DNA of 64,000 nucleotides from Coptis chinensis (taxonomy: Eukaryota; Streptophyta; Magnoliopsida; Ranunculales; Ranunculaceae). Each line of letters starts with the position of its first letter. Within the stretch, counting starts at the first letter, position 1. The position numbers and the translations under genes are program-made. The notes under the pieces are model-generated. The model worked only from the letters and a program-made list of their open reading frames with translations. It was not told the origin of the DNA and did not search any database. Location of the stretch: assembly GCA_015680905.1 (NCBI GenBank), contig CM027378.1:79141501-79205500 (forward strand), in the 5' to 3' direction. Positions 11,851-23,987 of this stretch are shown in pieces.

Positions 11851-12869
11851 TTAAAACAAAACAAAACATTGGGTCGTCTTCAGATTTTTAAAGAAGCAAC
11901 AATTTGGATTACAGTCAACAATCCCTAAATCGTGCGCACCAAATTCAGACACACAGATTGCTCTGTTTCATCAACATCATCTGGATTATCTCAATCTCTA
12001 CAAAACTCAACTTCAAATCAAACCAAAGAGCATAAAGACCAAGAATCCAAAAGAAGCAAAAGAGTGAGATATCAATAATTTAAGCACCGAACATACGAAA
12101 ATTTGTATATGACTTTTGTGAACTCAAAAGAAATCAAGATCTGGCTTGGAACTTTCCCAACACCTGAATGGTAGCAACGGCTCATAGAATTCTCGACATA
12201 GCGAATTGAAATTAAAGAAGAAGGACGAAGGGTTGAGGACGAAGAGAAAAAGAGAAATGGAAACTGTTTATAACCGGTTTCTCGTTTTTTTCGTGTATTC
12301 GAGTGTTTTTGGTGGGGGTGTACTGGACTCCTGGTAGTGCCCAACCCAATTGCGGTCTGCCCAACATAATTTGGAGTCTGTCAATAGTACGATCCCTAGG
12401 TGTATCCAAAATATTTATTGACTAAAACAAGTCACTTATTGAATATAACTGGCGGTGGTTTTCTTCTTCTTCTTGTACCAAAATTGGGAAGTGATTGGTA
12501 ACCTCCTTGAAAATCAGCCTATTAATCCAACAGTCTCAATGACATCCCTTCCTTCCACTATAAATGCCGACCTTCGGTTTCATGTTTTCCATTCTTGGTA
12601 CATCCCCTGCCTTACTTGGGGACAACAATAAGGCATTCAACAATACAAGCTTTGCAGGAATGCAACAGCATTGTGGTGCATTTTCTATTAATTCACAAAT
12701 TGAGATTCAAGACAATATATATATTGGAGAAAAAGAAACATAGTTTAACAATTTACACAATTTTCATAACCCATGGGAAAATAATCTTGGATCAGTTGAG
12801 TTCCCCTCAACTTTGTACGATGATTGGAGTCCTGATTTCCTATGGGATTCTCTATCTACATAAGTGTCT

Positions 12870-13010
12870 ATAGAATACTCAAGTAACAGGTGATATACTA
12901 CATCAAATAACAGGTGAAATAGGTGATATACTACTCAAGTATATCACCTCAAATAGGTGAAATATATCAAATAACAGGTGATATACTACTCAAGTAACAG
13001 GTGACACACT
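12870..13010. repeat. Short minisatellite (AACAGGTGATATACTACTCAAG type)
   Basis: A word of about 20-25 bases built on AACAGGTGATATACTA and ACTCAAGT recurs five or six times with variations, including one inverted piece (AGTATATCACCT). It lies between unassigned DNA and the left end of the Harbinger element. Confidence 0.65.
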
Positions 13011-13685
13011 GAAGAACTTGTTTCAATTGAGACCCATTCTATTGACCTTATTCTTTGTAAAGTGGCTCATTTAATATATTTTTCCTGAAACAATGTGGTC
13101 GAGTAAATTTGTTTATCACGAGAAAGGCATGTTGTTCTAATTTTCAGCTTAGACAAATGTGTCCCACGCAATCAAATGAACATAAATACAAATACACATA
13201 GCACAAAAACGCATACTAAGGGGTCGTTTGTTTTTTTTAGCCTCTGAATTCTGAATGTTGAATGTCAACTTCGAGAAAAAATATGTTTTTTTTTTTCTCG
13301 AATGACCGACTCAATCTTTGAATATAAATCATTTAGACATTTTTACCCTTGCAATCCATTTTGAACACTAACTTGATTACTTGTAAAACAAAAGAGTTAA
13401 AAATGGATTTAACATAGTTTCCTTTGTTTATTCAACATTTTGATGCCTAAAAGGCTCATATAGTAATATGAGATAAAAAAAATTACGAAAAATATAAACA
13501 TAAATAATAGTTCAATAACCATAAGGTCATCTATAAAATCTTAATACCAAGTTAAATGACATTACAAGTAACTCCAAAGTGCGGCTCTTGTAAACTTGAT
13601 TATATATGTCCACTAAATAATTGTTCCACAATTTGATCACGCAAGTTGATCATGTACTCATGTGCCTCGGGTCCAAATGTGTGAT

Positions 13686-14872
13686 TTATACTAGTGCTTC
13701 TGGTCTGTCAGAGTTAATTGAATACCTCACTGGAATAGTCACATTTTCTTTTTTATATTGCTTGAACAATCCATCATCATCATCAATGGCCACGCAACGG
13801 AGAAAATTGTGTATCACCATGCATGCTACAACAATTTGAACTTGTGTGCGAAAACTATATGGAACCATCTTCTTCAATATCTTGAATCTTGCTTTCAAGA
13901 CACCAAATGTTTTCTCAATTACATTTCTTAGCGAAGAATGTGCCTGATTAAACTTCTCCTCTTTGTTTTTAGGACGACCACCTCGTTTAAAATCTACCAA
14001 CCAATACCTAGCATTCCTACAAGGACACATAAAGCCCCTAGTATGTGTGTATGCAGCATCACACAAGTAATACATACCTACAATAATGAAACACATGAAT
14101 AAGTATGTAAACCAAAAATATATATTTGATCGATGAGGTTATTTTGATACGCATCTTCAGGAGGCAATCAATGGAAATCCGTATTTTTCAGGCCATCTTA
14201 ATATCTCGTTTAATACATGAGCATCATGTGCAGTCCCTTCCCATCCAGCCATCACATAAGCAAATTTCATATCAAAATCACACACACCAAGAACATTTTG
14301 GAAACAATCCTTACCTCCTCTTCCTCGAAAAGGAATTTGCTTATCAAGTAGAATGTGTGCATCTACTAGTGTACCATCCAAAGCTCCAACTGCTCCTTTA
14401 AATGACCCTCTCTTAAGACGACGTTGGTAACGAGATCCACCTTTATGAATAACCCCATCAAATGGTGGATCAATTATCATCTCCTTTGAGAAATGGAGCA
14501 TTGCCACTGGCACCTCATGAAAACACTTACTAATGGTTTGTGTTGAATGTTGAAATCGATCCACTATTGATTGATTTCGCTTATTGTGACCAATAGTCAT
14601 TAAAAACATAGCCATTTTTCCTCTACATCAATATGTTTACTATCATGAAGTCACTCCCTTTGTCAAAAGTGATCACATAACATAATGAAGGCAGGCTTCT
14701 TCAACCTTAACATGTTAAACATATGTGTGGAAGTTCCATGTAGAAGCTCTTGTACGTACATTTTCCCAGTAAGCGCGGATATGCATATCTTCTGCCTTAT
14801 ACGCTTATGCTTTGTCAAAAGCCATGTGAATATTATGATTAAATACACTAATAACCATTGTCGTGGTGTCAT
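13686..14872 (-). pseudogene. Harbinger (DDE_Tnp_4) transposase
   Basis: Read on the minus strand. A first piece at 14872-14663 (ELLHGTSTHMFNMLRLKKPAF) matches the N-terminal helices of plant Harbinger transposases. The main piece at 14615-14157 holds AMFLMTIGHNKRNQSIVDRF, GALDGT (first Asp) and AGWEGTAHDAHVL (second Asp). An intron of about 80 bases leads to 14076-13686 with YYLCDAAYTHTRGF and the Glu block IEKTFGVLKARFKIL, followed by VVACMVIHNFL. All three catalytic acidic residues are visible. Between 14663 and 14615 there are two stops and a one-base shift, so this copy is inactive unless those are sequence errors. Confidence 0.88.
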
Positions 14873-15366
14873 TTTCCCTGAATTAAAGTTTAAAAAAACA
14901 AAACAAAATCAAATGTTAACCTCAAAGTAACAAGTTTAAAGCAACCATAAGTAATCAAGTCAACAAAAATACTCATAAATGTTGAATCATAATAATCATA
15001 ATATGACAGTAATCCAAGTCAACAAAATGTAAATACGATAGTCATCCAAGTAATTAGCGCACATTATTTGCAAAAAATATGTCATCCTAGAAGTAATATT
15101 CTTCAGGAATTGGATCTTAAGCCTATTTTCTTGAAGATTCAGAAGCTTCTTGTTATGAGAAGGGTGGAGGGAAAGAGCTTCCAAGGAGTTAAGATAAAGA
15201 GAATCATCTAGCAAACGGCCAAAACATATAACTCTTGCACCTGCGCATCACCTTCATCCACAAGCTTTTTGTCTCCCATGGTTTCAGTCTTCACTATCTC
15301 CACAAGCTCCCCAATACTCTTAACAAGAGGATCTGCTGGCTCAATCGAATCTCTCTTACGTTTTTG

Positions 15367-16279
15367 CTACAAGCTACTTGCATCACTCTTTACTCGTGAC
15401 GTAGTCGGAACCTGTCTTTGGTTAGGTGGTCCATCTGCTGGAGTATTATGTGAATATGTAAGAGATTCTTCATTATCAGATGAAATATCATGAGAAGGAT
15501 TATATTGTGTGTCATCCATGGGTACATCCTGTGATGTGTAGGGATCATAGTCCCCACAAATTGTGACATTAAGGAAGTAATCAGCTCCATGAATCTGGTT
15601 ATCCTCATCTCCATCACTTTCAATATTCTGAACCTTTGCAACATGATCATTGGGGGGATTTGTCATTGGAATGGATGCTTGTGATTAAACATTTCATCGC
15701 CAGAAGCTAGGGTGGGCTCAAACAAGGATTCTAACAACTCCCTATTCACCAACAGAGCATGCCTAAATTGACCAATCAACAGATATTTCTGTTTATAGCA
15801 AAAAAAAATCAAATTAAACAAATAAAATAATATGCATACGCTTATATAACTTGTATGAACAAAAAAATGTGAGTTTCTACCTCAATTAAGTCGTCCCAAA
15901 CTTCATCTGGGAATTCAAAGACACCTCCAACAAAATCGACTCCGTGTCCTGTCCGTTTTGATAGTAACCTCCATGCCGCATATTGCTTTTGGAGATAATC
16001 CCATTGGTTCTTGAGTTGCCTTTGTGTGTATGGGACATTGTAATTCTTGCTCATTTTTTCAATAATCTTAGTCCATGACTCTAATTTTAATGAAGTTCCA
16101 CTAAAGCCTTTATTATTAATCTCGTCCAAACACATTTCGATGAAATATTTTTTCCATGTATCATCGGTCTTTAACCTAGGATTTGGAGCAAATTTCTCAA
16201 CCACTTCCTGAGTTGCTTTTTTCTCTTTCTTAACTCTTGGAGTTAATTTTTCCTTCCGGGGACCCATGCCTAATGCCAC
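15367..16279 (-). CDS. Harbinger-associated Myb/SANT-like DNA-binding protein
   Basis: Harbinger elements need a second protein with a Myb-like fold to bring the transposase to the ends. Exon 1 (16279-15881) encodes a basic N-terminus and a domain of about 95 residues with DTWKKYFIEMCLDEI, WTKIIEKMSKNY, YTQRQLKNQWDYLQKQYAAW and DEVWDDLIE; these match the Myb_DNA-bind_3 pattern. It ends at a GT donor. Exon 2 begins at about 15788 (KYLLIGQFRHALLVNRELLESLFEPTLASG) and continues into a more variable acidic, Asp/Ser-rich tail in the region 15666-15367. An in-frame stop in the exon 2 frame near 15665 suggests late decay or a further splice. Confidence 0.75.
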
Positions 16280-16412
16280 TCATTAGCCATTTAAATGAAT
16301 TTAAAGTAATGCACTAATAAAATAAAAAATACATAGAAGCATAGACGAATGCAATTTTGAATAAAAACAAATATTATGAAAAAGTATATATGGTGAATTG
16401 TATATATGCATA

Positions 16413-16499
16413 GTGGCTAAACTTGTCAATCACCCGGATGCGATGAAGCAAGTACAAGAAGAAGTACGAAAAGTTGTTGGAAAAAATCCTACAATCTAG
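16413..16499 (+). pseudogene. Cytochrome P450 gene fragment captured in transposon
   Basis: An 81-base stretch reads VAKLVNHPDAMKQVQEEVRK followed by VVGKNPTI and a stop. This is the region just after helix I in CYP71-clan P450s (the ...LxxxPxxMxxxQxEIRxVVG... block). It is on the plus strand, opposite to the transposon genes, and lies well inside the inverted ends of the Harbinger element. No upstream P450 exon or downstream haem-binding motif is seen nearby. It is best read as a captured gene fragment. Confidence 0.75.
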
Positions 16500-17960
16500 G
16501 CATACTGAGGAAAGGCTGCAGTTCACCTTAACTTATCAATAGCTTCTAATGATGTGGTGATTCGCGTATGTCCTTCAAAGAATATATCTGATATATCTAC
16601 TTCTCAAGGTTGGAGAAGCAATTTCAGGGAAAAAAAGTGACAAAACTGACAAACAACATGTATTTAAACAGAACGGAGAACTTTTAACCCACAATTCAGC
16701 AATATAAATGCAGAGCAACTCAAAGTCGAGTTACTAATATTGCTGACAGAAGCCTACAAACTTAAATCAATTGATGAAGTGAAGAAACTTGTTTCTTGGT
16801 TGCCAAACATTGGCAATTTCATAAACAACAAGAACATAGAAACAAGCTAATGAGCATCACTCTGATCCAAAAAAAAAAAACATTTGTGAGGAAACTCAAC
16901 AGAAGGAACTACATGGAAATTGGAGAAATCAGTCTCTCAGCTAGGTATCAAAAAATTACTTGACGACCAAAATCAATAAAACAAAAGAACAACATGCAAA
17001 CATCCAACCTACTCTGTAGAGTATTTTTTTTAGGGTGCTCTCTAGTAAGCAACTTTCTTGGTTGATAATGCTGGAGTCCAACTTACTCCTACCGATTCTC
17101 TGAATATATGCCATGATGATGCATTGTAACTTTATTTCGTTTTTGGTCAAGTGAGAAATATGTTAATAACACCTAACATAAGTAGCTTGAGAAGTTTGAG
17201 GGGAACAAAGTGCATTCCAGACACAAAAGGACACAAACGATGAAACATAACCTAGCTTCTCATAGTAGCTAAGAAAAGCCCTAGAAGGTTCTGACAGACC
17301 AAAAAATGAACCTTTCACTAGTATAGGAATGTGAAACTCACCTAATACTGGAAGAGTTACATTTGTAAGCAGGTGTATGATTGTGCAAATAAATAACCAA
17401 TCAACCAGTACATTTAACTTATTCTGGGGTGGCTAGCCTTACTTTCTCCAGATTATTGATTGAAAACTTGTTTTGGATGAATAAATGAATATTGTTCTTT
17501 TTTCTTTAAACTAATCAACTTGTATTAATGGTTCCAGACTTGATTCAAATGCATTTTCATTGTGTATTACTGAAAAATTCTACAATTATCCCTAGGCACA
17601 AAGCATCAACTCTGGAACTCAAATATTGCAACATGATTTTCTCAGAAACTAGTACACCACCAAACACAGAGATAATCAGCAAGCAAAAAAAATTAATGCT
17701 TCCCTACACTAAAACAAACAGATATATAAACGATACACAGAACACATATTAATTAAGAATGGATCAAAGATAAATAGAGTAGAGAAATCGGTATTTGCTG
17801 GAAAAAATAATAATAAAACACGACGTTTACGTACCTAGTTATTATAGCGCAGCAACCAAAAGTAGGAGAAAATGAGTTAGTGGAAGGGTTATCAAGTTAT
17901 GGAAGGGTAAAGGGTAGAGGTGGAAACCTAACTGGAAACCTAACTTGAGCGACTCTTTCT
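16500..17960. other. Non-coding interior of the Harbinger element
   Basis: About 1.4 kb with no recognised gene. A plus-strand open patch at about 16690-16850 (NINAEQLKVELLILLTEAYK then LKSIDEVKKLVSWLPNI) looks protein-like and could be a second captured fragment, but I recognise no family. Confidence 0.4.
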
Positions 17961-18130
17961 TCAGCGTTCAGTGAGAAAAGAACGCAAAATGCTGAAGTCG
18001 GTTTTGTACCTTTGAATGCTGAAGACTCCAATAAAAACAAACAACTTACCTTTCGCTGAATGCTGAAAACTAGTTTTCAGCGGTGCTGAATGCTTAAAAA
18101 TTTTAAAAAAAACAAACAAACTACCCCTAA

Positions 18131-18393
18131 GCCAAGAGAGAGAATTTGCTTGCGGGGCTTTTACTCGGAGTGCATTATGAGCCTTTTGATATGCATTACT
18201 AGCCTGGATCTCAATGAGATACACAGTTACGTATTTCATCAAGGGCTCGAATGCCGTGAGAATAAGGAAACAGAAACATGGAAGACAGTTTCAACAGTTG
18301 TTGTCTTATTCAGCTTGATGACATGCATTTGGTTAGCCTTTCTTTCCTACCGAATGTTCCAAATGTGAAGTGGTTTAATTAGCTTGATCAACC
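18131..18393 (+). other. Stretch between two elements; possible protein 3' end
   Basis: A plus-strand frame ending at 18368 reads FHQGLECRENKETETW, then a hydrophobic segment (TVSTVVVLFSLMTCIWLAFL) and a short tail SYRMFQM. It could be the last exon of a membrane protein separated from the rest by the Harbinger insertion. I recognise no family, and no matching upstream exon is seen before 13217. Confidence 0.25.
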
Positions 18394-19059
18394 TGTTGGA
18401 GTTATCCCTCACATGAGGAGAAAAGGAGTTCAGCTTGCGTGGAGAAGCTTGAGCGCACACGCGCTAAGATTAGTCTTGCTCAAGGTGTGACCCGCGCCCA
18501 TGCCATGGACAACCTCCAGTGTTTTTAGGGCGTGAGCGCTCGACTTTGGCCTTGCCTAAGGCGCGCCCGCGCCCATGCCTATTTTCGTCAGAACTTCTAT
18601 TTTTGCGAAACCGCGAGTTTGCAATATAAGGTTTGGGTTTTTGGAAAAACTTAACACTTGCTAAGACACGGAAATACACAGCACACATAGAGGAAACCCA
18701 ATCTTGAAAGCAATCAGGATTGAGAGATAATATTTACAGAGAAACAACCCTGTAAAGAGAGAGGAGTGATTTAGTAAGGTGAGAGACTGAAAGGAGTGAT
18801 TGTAATCTTCCTTCCCACTTTATAAAAGGATTAGCTCTTATGGAAGTAGGCGTCATTGGCCGAACCACGGTATATCTTTGCGTTGTGGTATGCTTTTACT
18901 GCTTTATATTATTATCTGTTGTTAATAGTTGTTTAGCGAGTTGGGCATGATAGTTTGGTTGTAGGGAATATTTAGATTGTTGTCTGGAGTTGTTATTGAT
19001 TCTAGTACAAGTTATCTGTGTAGTGGGGAATTGATTGGTATCGGTGTTAAACCCCAACA
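18394..19059 (+). repeat. 5' LTR of the Copia element
   Basis: It starts TGTTGGAG and ends CCCCAACA, the TG...CA form of LTRs. It contains a TATA-like ACTTTATAAAAGG near 18820 and a GC-rich segment at about 18450-18570. The matching copy is at 23353-23987. Confidence 0.85.
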
Positions 19060-19060
19060 A

Positions 19061-19076
19061 GTGGTATCAGAGCATT
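19061..19076 (+). other. Primer-binding site (initiator tRNA-Met)
   Basis: GTGGTATCAGAGC directly follows the 5' LTR. TGGTATCAGAGC is complementary to the 3' end of initiator tRNA-Met, the usual primer of plant Copia elements. Confidence 0.85.
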
Positions 19077-21094
19077 GGTTAGATTAGTCTAGGGTGCTAT
19101 CCAAATCTTGGTTAGAAGGTGTTTGACAAAACTCCTGAGAGAAGATTTGAGTTTAAATAACTTGTAGAGATGGACAATTCCGTGAACACTCGCATGACGA
19201 GTCTAAATAGGAAGAACTACACCATTTGAAAAGCTAAGATGGAAGACTTGTTTTATTGCAAGGACTTGGCACAACCCATTGAGAATGGAGGAGAAAGACC
19301 GAAATCGGTTGATGCGGCTGAGTGGAGCAAGCTTGACAAAAAAGCAATTGGGTACATTCGACAGTGGATTAACAACAGTGTCTTTCACCATGTATCCTAA
19401 GAGACTACAACTTTTGGCTTGTGGAAAAAACTCGAAGACCTCTATGAGAGGAAGTCGAGCGGAAACAAAGTGCTGCTCGTTAAGAAGTTTGCCAACACGA
19501 AGTACCAAGAAGGTTCTTCAATGTCTGAGCATTTGATGAAGATTAATTTGGGAGACGAAGTTGAAGCTTTGTTTCTACTAGGCTCTCTACCCGAAAGTTG
19601 GGAGACGTTAGCAGTCTCTCTACACGGATCAACCAAGGATGGAATCATTTCCATGGAGATGGCTACCGCGTCTTTGTTGAATGAGGAGACTAGAAGGAGT
19701 TCAAAAAGCAGCTCCTCTCACTCAGGGATCCTTGTCACAGAGAAACGACGGAGAGGTAGAAGCAGAAAATCATCTCGTTCTAGAGGTGATGACAGAAGTA
19801 AATCTAGGGGTGAAGCTAGAACTCCTAAGGCAGAGAAGCAATGTTACTATTATGCCACCAAGGGTCACTTCAGGTATGAGTGCAGAACACTGAAGAGGGA
19901 TGAGAAGAATAACTGTGTACATGAAGACATGGTGTAGAGGAACGAAAACACAGGCAGAGATACTACCGCACTAGTCGACAATCTAGTGAGAATTATGTCA
20001 TATTGTGGTGTGTGTTGTCTTAGTACCGCAGGCCAGGATACAGAGTGGGTGATAGATACAAGAACATCATATCACGTCACACCGCACAGAGGATTCTTCA
20101 CTACCTATAGCTGTGGTGAATATGGTGAAGTGAAGATGGGTAACAATGGAGTCTCGAAAATTATAGGCATTGGTGATGTTCATGTAGAAACCAATGTTGG
20201 CTACACCTTGACACTCAAGGATGTAAGACATGTCCCTGACATTCGGCTAAGCCTAATTTCGGCTGGGAAGTTAGATGACGATGGCTTTGTAAACTCATTT
20301 GGTAACGGGGTATGGAAACTGAGCAGAGATTCCATTGTAGCAGCCAGAGAGAAGAAAAATTGCTCTCTTTACAAAACACAGGATAGTTTATGTAAAGCAA
20401 AAGTGAATGCGACAGAAGAAGAAACTTCCTCCGAACTGTGGCACAAGAGACTGTGTCATATGGGAGAAAAAAGGATGGAAGTTCTTGCTAAGCAAAAGGC
20501 CTTGCCAGACATCAAAGGTACACATTTAAATAGATCGATGTACTCACTGTTTGGTAAGAAAGCAACACAGGGTGTCTTTCCAAAGATTCCCATCTCACAG
20601 AAAGGACAATGTCTTTGAACTAGTGCACACATACTTATATGGTCCTATAAAAGTGAAGTCCCATGGGGGAGCTTTATACTTTATGACCTTCATTGATGAT
20701 GCGTCAAGAAAGGTATAGGCATATAGTCTGAAGACTAAGGATGAAGTACTTGGCGTGTTTGAGAAATTTCATATCATGGTGGAAAGAGAGACAGGGAAGT
20801 TGTTGAAGTGTATTTGCTCAGATAATGGGGGTGAGTAGATTGGGCCATTTAAAGAGTATTGCCAGAGTCATGGGATTCATCATGAGCAGACCATTTCCAA
20901 AACACCGCAACAGAATGGAATATCAGAGAGAATGAACCGTACCATTATAGAGAGGATGAGATGCATGTTATCTCACTCTAAGCTACCTAGAAGCTATTGG
21001 GTAGAAGCAATGCATGCATCTATGCATATGATCAACCTATCACCATCAAAGCCTCTAAATAGTGATTATCCATAGAGAGTATATGGTCAGGCAG

Positions 21095-21215
21095 CAGGTG
21101 TCGACTAGCAAAGTCGGTAAAACCTTTGGGTGATGATACCAGAGGTCTGGGGCTCGAATCCCGCCAGCATCAAAGAGTTACTGATCTCATTTAAAACAGG
21201 CTTACCAAAAAAAAA
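21095..21215 (+). mobile_element. tRNA-derived SINE inserted in the Copia element
   Basis: About 121 bp with a pol III A box (TAGCAAAGTCGG at about 21106) and B box (GGCTCGAATCC near 21153), ending in nine A residues. It is flanked by a near-identical duplication of about 14-16 bp: GTATATGGTCAGGCAG at 21079-21094 and GTATAGTCATGCAG at 21216-21229. The A and B boxes and the A tail identify a plant SINE rather than a functional tRNA gene, because no cloverleaf can be drawn beyond the boxes. Confidence 0.85.
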
Positions 21216-23352
21216 GTATAGTCATGCAGAGATGTGATTATGGATACTTGAAGGTATTTGGGTGCAGGACATTTGTGCATATTCCGAAGAATGAGAGATC
21301 CAAGTTTGATGACAAAGCCAAGTGGTGCATTTTTCTAGGTTTTGGAGATGAAAAGTTTGGTTACAAACTCTATGATCCAATTAACAAGAAAGTAATCTGA
21401 AGTTGAGATATTGTGTTCTTAGAAGACCAAATCATAACAGACTTTGAAGAGGGTGAGAAGCTAAAGGCTTTTACCAATGATCTTGTTGATTCAGAACTAG
21501 AAGTTTCTACTGTCGAACGTGCAGAAGGCATTGAGAATGAAGAGAACCATGAGTTTGAAGCTCATGATAAGAATTTTATTGCTCATGATGGGATAGAACC
21601 TATTGATATAGAAGATGCATGCAGATGAAGTGCATGAACCACCACCTGAGCAAGCAGAAGTGCATTCTCCTGAGGCACCAGCAGATGGGGCAAGGAGGTC
21701 TGACAGAGATAGACAAGCTTCAACCAAGTATCTGCCACATACGTATGTTTTACTATCTGATGGTGGAGAACCTATGTACTATCAAGAGGCACTTGAAGGT
21801 ACAGACAAAGAGAAGTGGTTGAAGGTCATGCATGATGAGATAGATTCTTTGCATAAGAATCACACTTATGAGCTAGTTGAGAAACCGAAAGGAAGAAAAA
21901 TTCTCAAGAATAAGTGGATCTACAAAGTCAAGTATGAGGAGAATAATCCACACCCAAGGCACAAAGCTCGCCTTGTTGTGAAAGGATTTGGTCAAAGGAA
22001 AGGTATTGACTTTGATGAGATTTCTCTCCTGTAGTGAAAATGACTTCTATCCAGGTGGTATTGGGTATTACCGCAAGTATGAACCTAGAGGTTAAGCAGC
22101 TAGATGTTAAGACAACTTTTCTTCATGGAGACCTTGAAGAAGATGTCTACATGGACCAGTCAGAGGGGTTTGAGGTCAAAGGCAAGGATCACCTAGTATG
22201 CAAGCTGATAAAGAGCTTATATGGATTGAAGCAATTCAGCGCCGAGACAGTGATACATAAAGTTTGATTCCTTTATGGCAAAGCAAGGATACAAAAAGTC
22301 TGCTTCCGATCATTGTGTGTTTGTTCAGAAATTTCCAGACGGGGATTTCATAGTGCTATTGTTGTATGTGGATGATATATTGATAGTTGGCTCAAACATC
22401 AACAAGATATCCAAGCTGGAGAAAAACTTGAGTAAGTCCTTTGAGATAAAGGATTTGGGTCAAGCAAAGCAGATACTTGGGATGCGGATCACTCGTGACA
22501 AAAAGAGTGGGAAGTTGTGGCTTTCTCAAGAAAGCTACATTGAGAAGGTGTTGAAGAGATTCAACATAGATTAAGTGAAGCCAGTTAGTTGTCTGCTTGG
22601 TGGCCAGTTCCACATGACCAAAGAGATGTGTCCAAAGGGTGACCATGAGCAGAGTTAGATGGAAAAGATTCCTTATGCATCTGCAGTGGGCAGCTTGATG
22701 TATGAAATGGTGTGTACAAGACCGGATATTGTTTTCGCCGTTGGTGTTGTAAGCCGATTTCTATCAAATCCGGGTAAGGAACATTAGGAAGGTGTTAAGT
22801 GGATATTGAGATATCTCAAGGGCACTTCCAAATCGTGTTTGTGTTTTCGTGGAAGTAAGTCCTTACTTGAAGGTTACACTGATGCAGACATGGCAGGTGA
22901 TGTTGACTCGATGAAGTCCACCTCCGGTATCTGGTTACTTTTGCAAGGGGAGTAGTTTCTTGGCAATCTAAGTTGCAAAAGTGTGTTGCTCTCTCCACTA
23001 CAGAAGCCGAGTATATTGCAACCACTGAGTGTTGCAAGTAGATGCTATGGATGAAGAGATTCTTCGATGAACTATGATTAAAGCAGAAACAGTTTGTAGT
23101 TCTATGTGACAGTCAGAGTTTTCATTCTAGATCCAATCACATACATGTGTGCTATCATTTGATTAGAGAAGTACTCGAAGACAAACATTTGTGTATCGAG
23201 AAGATCCATACCGACAAAAACGGGTCGGATATGATGACCAAAGTCTTACCGAAAAGTAAGTTTGATGTTTATTGTGCTACTGCCGGAATGGTAGCAGACT
23301 CCTCCTGTTGATTTGGAAATTGCATGGAGGTATCCCCCCTACATGTTCGGGA

Positions 23353-23987
23353 GGGGGAGATTATCCCTCACATGAGGAGAAAAGGAGTTCAGCTTGCGTG
23401 GAGAAGCTTAAGCAAGCACGCGCTCAGATTAGTCTTGCTCAAGGCGCGACCCATACCCATGCCCATGCCGTGGCCTGGACAACCTCCAGTGTTTTTAGAG
23501 CGCGCACGCTCAACTTTGGCTTTGCCCAAGGCGCACCCGCGCCCATGCCTATTTTCGTTAGAACTTCTATTTTTGCAAAACCACGAGTTTGCAATATAAG
23601 GTTTGGGTTTTTGGCAAAACCTAACACATGCTGAGACACGAAAATATACAACACACAGAGAGGAAACCCAATCTTGAAAGTAATCAAGATTGAGAGATAA
23701 CATTTATAAAGAAACAATCCTGTAAAGAGAGATGAGTGATCTAGTAAGGTGAGAGACTGAAAAAAGTGATTGTGTATGCACCATTGGCCGAACTATGGTA
23801 TATCTTTGTGTTGTAGTATGTTTTTACTGTTTTACATTATTATCTGTTGTTAATAGTTGTTTAGCGAGTTTGGCATGTTAGTTTGGTTGTAGGGAATATT
23901 TAGATTGTTGTCTAGAGTTGTTATTGATCCTAATACAAATTATTTATGTAGTTGGAAATCAATTGGTATCGGTATTAAACCCCAACC
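23353..23987 (+). repeat. 3' LTR of the Copia element
   Basis: Direct copy of 18394-19059, preceded by the purine tract GGGAGGGGGAGA. It is shorter than the 5' copy because of a deletion in the part after the TATA region. Confidence 0.85.

Larger units (their letters stand above)
9369..13216. other. Intergenic stretch without a supportable gene
   Basis: About 3.8 kb with only short, unconvincing open frames on both strands. It holds two local repeats listed separately (11630-11850 and 12870-13010) and several poly(A)/poly(T) runs. A minus-strand frame at 12072-12344 is preceded by UTR-like CTTC-rich text and has a start-like MSRCYHSGVGKVPSQ, but I recognise no family and no continuation. The segment at 9400-9560 has balanced base composition and could be decayed mobile DNA, without any diagnostic motif. 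Confidence 0.5.
13220..18127 (-). mobile_element. PIF/Harbinger DNA transposon (4.9 kb)
   Basis: The ends are inverted: GGGGTCGTTTGTTTTTTTT at 13220 and, on the other strand, GGGGTAGTTTGTTTGTTTTT at 18127. They are flanked by identical TAA triplets (13217-13219 and 18128-18130), the TWA target duplication of PIF/Harbinger. Both expected minus-strand genes are present: a DDE transposase (13686-14872) and a Myb/SANT-like protein (15367-16279). The 3' third (16300-17950) holds a P450 fragment and unassigned DNA. The transposase carries stops and a frameshift, so this copy probably does not move itself. Non-autonomous relatives with the same ends exist, for example inside DUF674 copy C. Confidence 0.92.
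18394..23987 (+). mobile_element. Ty1/Copia LTR retrotransposon, old and broken
   Basis: A 5.6-kb Tnt1-like Copia element. It has two direct LTRs of about 0.65 kb, a primer-binding site for initiator tRNA-Met just inside the left one, and the usual order gag with zinc knuckle, protease-like region, integrase, reverse transcriptase and RNase H, all on the plus strand. A G-rich polypurine tract precedes the right LTR. The LTRs differ by many substitutions and some indels (about 10% by eye), so it is old. The coding region is broken in roughly ten or more places. A SINE has inserted in the middle at 21095-21215. I could not define a convincing target duplication. Confidence 0.9.

Noticed and set aside
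18450-18570. GC-rich island suggesting a CpG promoter of a gene
   Set aside because: It is part of the Copia LTR and repeats at 23395-23560.
21106-21165. A and B boxes resembling a tRNA gene
   Set aside because: No cloverleaf stems can be paired, and the segment has an A tail and flanking target duplication, so it is a SINE.
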